In this document: piece after piece, positions 63,670 through 64,000 of the stretch
Layout: each line of letters starts with the position of its first letter
How positions within the stretch are numbered: the stretch's first letter is position 1
Source: REEB95 sp963810055
GTDB lineage: Bacteria > Pseudomonadota > Alphaproteobacteria > ATCC43930 > CGMCC-115725
Direction of reading: 5' to 3'
NCBI GenBank assembly: GCA_963810055.1
Contig: CAWEME010000008.1
Span: 1 to 64,000, forward strand
Length of the DNA: 64,000 nt
Program-made: the position numbers and the translations under genes
Notes under the pieces: generated by a model
Told to the model about the DNA's origin: nothing
What the model saw: only the letters and a program-made list of their open reading frames with translations
Databases searched by the model: none

Positions 63670-64000
63670 CTAGGCGGCGAAGCCGAACGCCGCCTTCAGG
63701 CCCGTCAGGATGTATTGCACGGCCAGCGCCGCCAGGATGATGCCCATGACGCGGGTGACGATGTCGATGCCGGTATCGCGCAGCACCTTGTGCACCCATT
63801 GCGCGGCGAGCAGGCAGGCGAGCGTCAAAGCCAGAACGACGGCCAGAAGCCCGGCCACCTGGAGCTGCTCGGCGACGCTGTAGATATTGTTGTCGGTCAG
63901 CAGCACGGCCGTCATGACGGATTTGGGGCCGGCGATGAATGGCATGGCGAGCGGGAATACCGCGACGTTGCGGCCATGGCCGTCCCCGGGATGCGGCTCT
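63670..64000 (-). CDS. marC: MarC family integral membrane protein (partial)
   Basis: The last 110 codons are present; the frame stays open to the right edge. AVFPLAMPFIAGPKSVMTAVLL is the family's first half-repeat signature, followed by helices VAGLLAVVLALTLACLLAAQW and VMGIILAALAVQYILTGLKAAFG. MarC proteins have no firm transport substrate; the old multiple-antibiotic-resistance name is not supported by experiment. It is convergent with degP. Confidence 0.88.
   Translation of the reverse strand, partial: EPHPGDGHGRNVAVFPLAMPFIAGPKSVMTAVLLTDNNIYSVAEQLQVAGLLAVVLALTLACLLAAQWVHKVLRDTGIDIVTRVMGIILAALAVQYILTGLKAAFGFAA

Overview
The window is high-GC DNA from an alphaproteobacterium, most like a Rhodospirillales-type organism. 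Several alphaproteobacterial markers support this: a circularly permuted (two-piece) tmRNA gene, a CpdR response regulator, a GapR (DUF2312) protein beside DUF1244, a fumarase / SspB neighbourhood, an alpha-r8 (suhB/MmgR-type) small RNA, and an Irr-like operator. No species can be named from sequence reading alone.

Layout. 0-5 kb: the end of a tricarballylate/citrate oxidation locus (tcuA end, tcuB, a cupin), a frameshifted lactate-permease-family transporter and an NAD malic enzyme. 5.2-10.7 kb: three genes (a UbiD decarboxylase, an NCS2 nucleobase permease, a molybdenum hydroxylase large subunit) whose frames are broken by many single-base indels although protein similarity is preserved. 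This looks more like poor local sequence than old decay. 10.7-23 kb: a catabolic module with an intact UbiD, two NitT/TauT-type ABC importers placed around an ACMSD-like amidohydrolase, and a CoxL/CoxS/CoxM-type molybdenum hydroxylase. The likely theme is uptake, hydroxylation and decarboxylation of an aromatic or heteroaromatic acid. 23-28.4 kb: a PLD-type nuclease, a hydroxyacid dehydrogenase, a class III CoA-transferase, the small RNA, an acetyltransferase, an N-formylglutamate amidohydrolase and cpdR.

28.4-34 kb is the accessory and most rearranged part. Two lower-GC unknown genes with HEPN-like motifs sit between a duplicated copy of the cpdR 3' end. Next come three versions of a catalase 5' end: one fused to a chagasin-type protease inhibitor, one leading a 34-codon ORF, and one a truncated katA behind an Irr-like operator. 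Then follow katG, an IS5-type transposase scrap and tRNA-Val.

34-37 kb: a phosphate-stress lipid remodelling cluster (methyltransferase, PlcP-like phosphoesterase, Agt-like glycosyltransferase) followed by an array of four hairpin repeats. 37-52 kb: an aminotransferase, rpmJ, glcDEF glycolate oxidase, glycerate kinase and pyruvate kinase (a C2/C3 acid route), gapR, a DUF992-OmpA protein and a D-lactate dehydrogenase-like flavoprotein. 52-64 kb: an ECF sigma / anti-sigma / ZraP-like unit, fumA, sspB, ssrA, thyX, an AT-rich lone RelA/SpoT-domain gene, mrp, hflKC, a DegP-like protease and the end of a marC gene. SspB, tmRNA, CpdR, HflKC and DegP together make this stretch rich in protein quality control.

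Single-base frameshifts also occur in otherwise well-conserved genes elsewhere (lctP-like, an ABC ATPase, coxL, katG, the OmpA protein). Most are one extra base, so the underlying sequence is probably a draft with residual indel errors.
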